Origin: Heterostelium album PN500 | Lineage: Eukaryota > Evosea > Eumycetozoa > Acytosteliales > Acytosteliaceae | Length of the DNA stretch: 64,000 nt | Direction: 5' to 3' | Assembly: GCF_000004825.1 (NCBI RefSeq) | Contig: NW_008805072.1 | Location: forward strand, 1,556,435 to 1,620,434 | Shown here: positions 60,497 through 64,000 of the stretch, piece by piece | How positions within the stretch are numbered: the first letter of the stretch is position 1 | Layout of the letters: each line of letters starts with the position of its first letter | Translations under genes and position numbers: made by a program | The notes under the pieces: generated by a model | The model's input: only the letters and a program-made list of their open reading frames with translations | Databases searched by the model: none | Told to the model about the DNA's origin: nothing

Positions 60497-63400
60497 ATGA
60501 TAGATAATATTAATTTAACATCTGGAAATGATGTTGCTGTTGTTGGAATTGGTTTACGTTTTCCTGGAAAAGTAAATTCACCCCAAAAATTCTGGGAGTC
60601 ACTCGAAAAATCATTTGATGGAATTGTAAAAGTCCCAAAAGAGAGATGGTCAGAGACTTTCCATGAACATGAATTAATTTCAACTGTAAATGCTGGTTTG
60701 GTGGATCTCGATGAATGGAAAAAGTTTGATCCGTTATTCTTTGAGATATCACCAAAGGATGCTGATATTCTTGATCCACAAGAAAGAATAATGCTCACTC
60801 TTGCTTATGAAGCTTTGGAAGATGCTCAAATCCCAGTGAGATCTCTTAGATCATCAAATACTGGTGTATTTGTTGGTGTATCACTTATTGATTACCACCA
60901 ATTACAAAATGGCCCATGCCAAATTGACACTGTACCAAAGGTATTATGCGATTTCTTCACACATTCTGTGATTGCAAATCGAGTTTCATATTGTTTCGAT
61001 TTCAGAGGTCCATCGATGTGTGTCGATACTGCATGTTCATCATCTTTGACAACAACAGATCTTGCAATCAAATACATTCAAGATGGTGAATGTGATGTTG
61101 CTCTGACATGTGGAATTAATGCTTTGTTTGATCCAAATACAACCAGATTGTATGATAATATTGGTGTTCTTGCAGATCATTGTCGTCCATTCGATCAAGA
61201 CGCCAATGGATTTGTTCGAGGTGAAGGATGTGGTGTTGTTGTTTTGAAGAAACTTTCGTTGGCTGAAAGAGATGGGAATCGAATCTATGCAGTCATAAAA
61301 GGAAGAGGAATCAATACCGATGGTCATTGTAACAAGGATACAATGTCAACACCATCAAGTACAACTCAATCTGAGAATATCAAACAAACACTTCAAAGAT
61401 CAAATATCGATGCTTCACAAATCTATTATGTTGAAGCACATTCAACTGGAACTGTGGTTGGTGATCCAATTGAAGTGAATGCATTGATCAATGTATTCTC
61501 TTCAAATCATTCTCCAGAGAGACCATTGAAGATTGGATCTGTGAAATCAAATATTGGACATCTTGAAAGTGCTGCTGGAGTTGCATCACTCATCAAAGTA
61601 TCATTGATGTTAAAGAATCGTAAACTTGTTCCAAGTATCAAGTTGAATAATTTCAATCAAAAGATTCCATTCAAACAATCGAATATTCAAGTTATCACTG
61701 AAACTGAAGATCTTCCGGATGATCAATTGATCATGATGGGAATCAATTCATTTGGAATTGGTGGATCAAATAGTCATGTCATTCTTCAAGAATATAAAAT
61801 TGATAAAAATAAATGGTTAGTATTTTTTAATTAAACAAATTAAATTAATGTTACTAATTAACAAATTAAAAATTTAGGAATCAAAATGATATTAAAAATA
61901 ATGATAAATATTATTTGATTCCAATCAGTGCAAATTCATCAACATCAAACGATAAATATTTTGAATCAATCAAAGAATATCAAGATAGAATATCATTGAA
62001 AGAATTTGCACTTTATCAATCATTGACCAAGTCATTCCATTCTCAAAGAAGAGTGATCATTGCAAAAGATTGGAATGATTTCAATTCAAAATCAGTTGAG
62101 ATTAATGGTCTATCACCAATCAAAGATTCAATTGGAAAGAAATTGATTTTTGTATTTTGTGGACAAGGACCACAATGGAATCAAATGGGAATGAATCTTT
62201 ATGAGAATGAACCAATATTCAAATCAACAGTTGATGAATTAGATTCATTACTCAAAGAATATTCTGGATATAGTCTCATTGAAAAGATGAAACAAATTCC
62301 AAATGATTCAAATGATATTCACAAACCAATCATTGCACAACCTGCGTTATTCTTGTTCCAAGTTGCATTGTTTGAACTTTATCGTTATTGGGGATTGAAT
62401 CCATCAATTGTTTTTGGTCATAGGTATGTTTTTAAATTTATTTAAAGTTAAAAGAATACTTATTAAATTAAAAAAACTATTTTAGTTTTGGAGATATCAC
62501 ATCTGCATATATTTCTGGAAATTTGACATTATCAGATGCAATCAAAGTTGTTCATTTGAGAGCATCATTCCAAAATGAAACAATTGGATCTGGAAGAATG
62601 TTGGTTGTTGGAATCAGTTCTGATCAGTTCGAAAAGAATTATCAAAATCAATTCCCAAATCTTGAGATTGCATGCTATAATTCTGATAATTCAATTGTAA
62701 TCACTGGAAACAATGATAATTTAAATGAATTCACAAAACAATTGAAACAATCAGATATCTTTCACACATTCCTCAGAACACCATGTTCATTCCACTCATC
62801 ACATCAAGAAGTTATCAAAGATAAAGTAATCAATGAAATCAATGATTTGAAATCAAAACAATCAACGATTCCATGGTATTCAACTGTAACTGGTGATCTA
62901 AAATTAGATCCTATGGTTTCACAGTATATTTATGATAACATAAGAAATCCAGTATATTTCAAGAAGACATTGGATTCAATTGTCAGAGATCTCAAAGGTG
63001 ATTTGAAAGATTATGTATTCATTGAAATATCACCACATCCAACATTATCTGGATTGATAACACAAACAATTCCATCTGCAAAAGTGATTTCACCAATTCA
63101 AAGAAACAAAGATGAACAATTATTATTCAAATCATCATTGGCAACACTTCATTGTATTGGTGTCAATATTGATTTCAAATCACAATTCAATCAATTTGAT
63201 ATTTCAAATCCGATTTGGAGAGATAATGTTTCAATTCTTCCTCGATATCAATGGGATTCTGATTTATATTGGAGAGAATCACATCAATCAAAATTCAAAA
63301 GATTGAATGGTCCTTCAACTTCAATTCTCGGAATAAAATCAGTTTTCAATGGAAATGAAAATTATATCTCGGATATTGATATTGAAAGGAAACCATACCA

Positions 63401-64000
63401 ATATTTGAAAGATCATCAAGTAAAAGATCGTCCAATTCTTCCAGGTGCTGCTTATGTTGAAGCAATCATTGAAATATTCCAATCGAAACAACAAGATATT
63501 CTAATTAATAGATTAGAATTTATGGTACCATTCTTTTTAGAAAAGAAGAAAGGACAATCCTTAAAATTAGTCACTGATATTGAAAAGATATCGAAATTGG
63601 AATATTCAATTGATTTCTACAACAAGAATTCTGACTTTTATGATTTAGAAGATGAAATTTTCAAATCTGCTAAATCTAAAGTTACACTTCTTTCAAAATC
63701 AAACAATCGAATAATCGATATTGAATCTTTCAAGAATCAATGTAATTTGACAACATTCACACAAGAAGAGTTGTACAAGAGAACCCCCAGAGTTGGATTG
63801 AGATATGGACCTGCATTCCAACATATTAAATCGATTTCCATTGGAAATCAAATGTCATTTGCAGTTTTACAAACGAAATCAACATCAAATACACCTTCAA
63901 AGATTCTCGATGCGACATTGATTGATAATTGTGCTCACGGATTAATTGGTTTTCTTGACGAACGAAGACAATTCATTTTCAAATCAATTGATGATATGAG
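60497..64000 (+). CDS. Type I polyketide synthase, N-terminal KS-AT-DH part (continues past the right edge)
   Basis: Three exons so far: 60497-61815, 61878-62423 and 62486 to the window end. The ketosynthase (about residues 11-430) has VAVVGIGLRFPGKVNSP, active Cys in DTACSSSL (about 180), His in EAHSTGT (about 315) and His in KSNIGHLESAAG (about 355). The acyltransferase has FVFCGQGPQWNQMG and the nucleophile in GHSFGD, whose Ser codon is split by the second intron; the FHSSH motif later fits malonyl-type specificity. The dehydratase has HQVKDRPILPGAAYVEA with its catalytic His near 932, and LDATLIDNCAHG with the Asp. Domain order is that of iterative highly reducing polyketide/fatty-acid-like synthases, of which dictyostelids have many. 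Expected downstream: methyltransferase/ER/KR/ACP, not visible here. Confidence 0.96.

Overview
The window is nuclear DNA of a dictyostelid social amoeba. The evidence is compact genes with many short, very AT-rich introns (GT...AG), T/A-homopolymer intergenic DNA, long Asn and Gln runs in proteins, FNIP-repeat F-box-like genes, a dictyostelid-type polyketide synthase and GABA-B-like (Grl-type) receptors. Coding regions are less AT-extreme than in Dictyostelium discoideum, which hints at a Heterostelium- or Cavenderia-like species (inference only). All gene models below were spliced by eye; for most of them the exon lengths sum to a whole number of codons.

Layout. 0-4 kb: possible tail of a gene leaving the left edge, then a vasculin/GPBP1-like protein. 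4-20 kb: two same-strand paralogous class C receptors whose ectodomain is a right-handed beta-helix, separated by a 1,586-residue coiled-coil protein ending in a complete fimbrin-type four-CH actin-binding core; then a coatomer-zeta-like gene. 20-29 kb: a small secreted protein (minus) and a 1,695-residue Cys-rich receptor-like protein with a C-terminal seven-helix TOM1/TOM3-like domain. 29-34 kb: BUD31, two divergent FNIP-repeat genes and a small membrane protein. 34-42 kb: CAMK-type kinase (minus), ribulose-phosphate 3-epimerase with a 5-nt micro-exon, BTG/TOB protein, mitochondrial enoyl-CoA hydratase. 42-51 kb: secreted SdrD-B-type protein that looks bacterial in architecture, Rab1-like GTPase (minus), VPS9-domain Rab GEF. 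51-58.7 kb: FEN1 (minus), PEMT, RBBP4/Msi1-type WD40 protein (minus), ERMARD-like DUF4209 protein with two RX4H motifs (minus), small membrane protein. 60.5 kb to the right edge: N-terminal KS-AT-DH part of a modular polyketide synthase that continues out of the window.

The genes do not form one pathway; this is a mixed chromosomal segment with housekeeping genes (splicing, replication, chromatin, lipid and sugar metabolism, COPI and Rab traffic) and lineage-specific receptor, secreted and polyketide genes. The most distinctive feature is the pair of beta-helix class C receptors, which share exon lengths and intron phases and differ by one intron. No CRISPR array, tRNA, rRNA, virus-like element or intact transposon was recognised.
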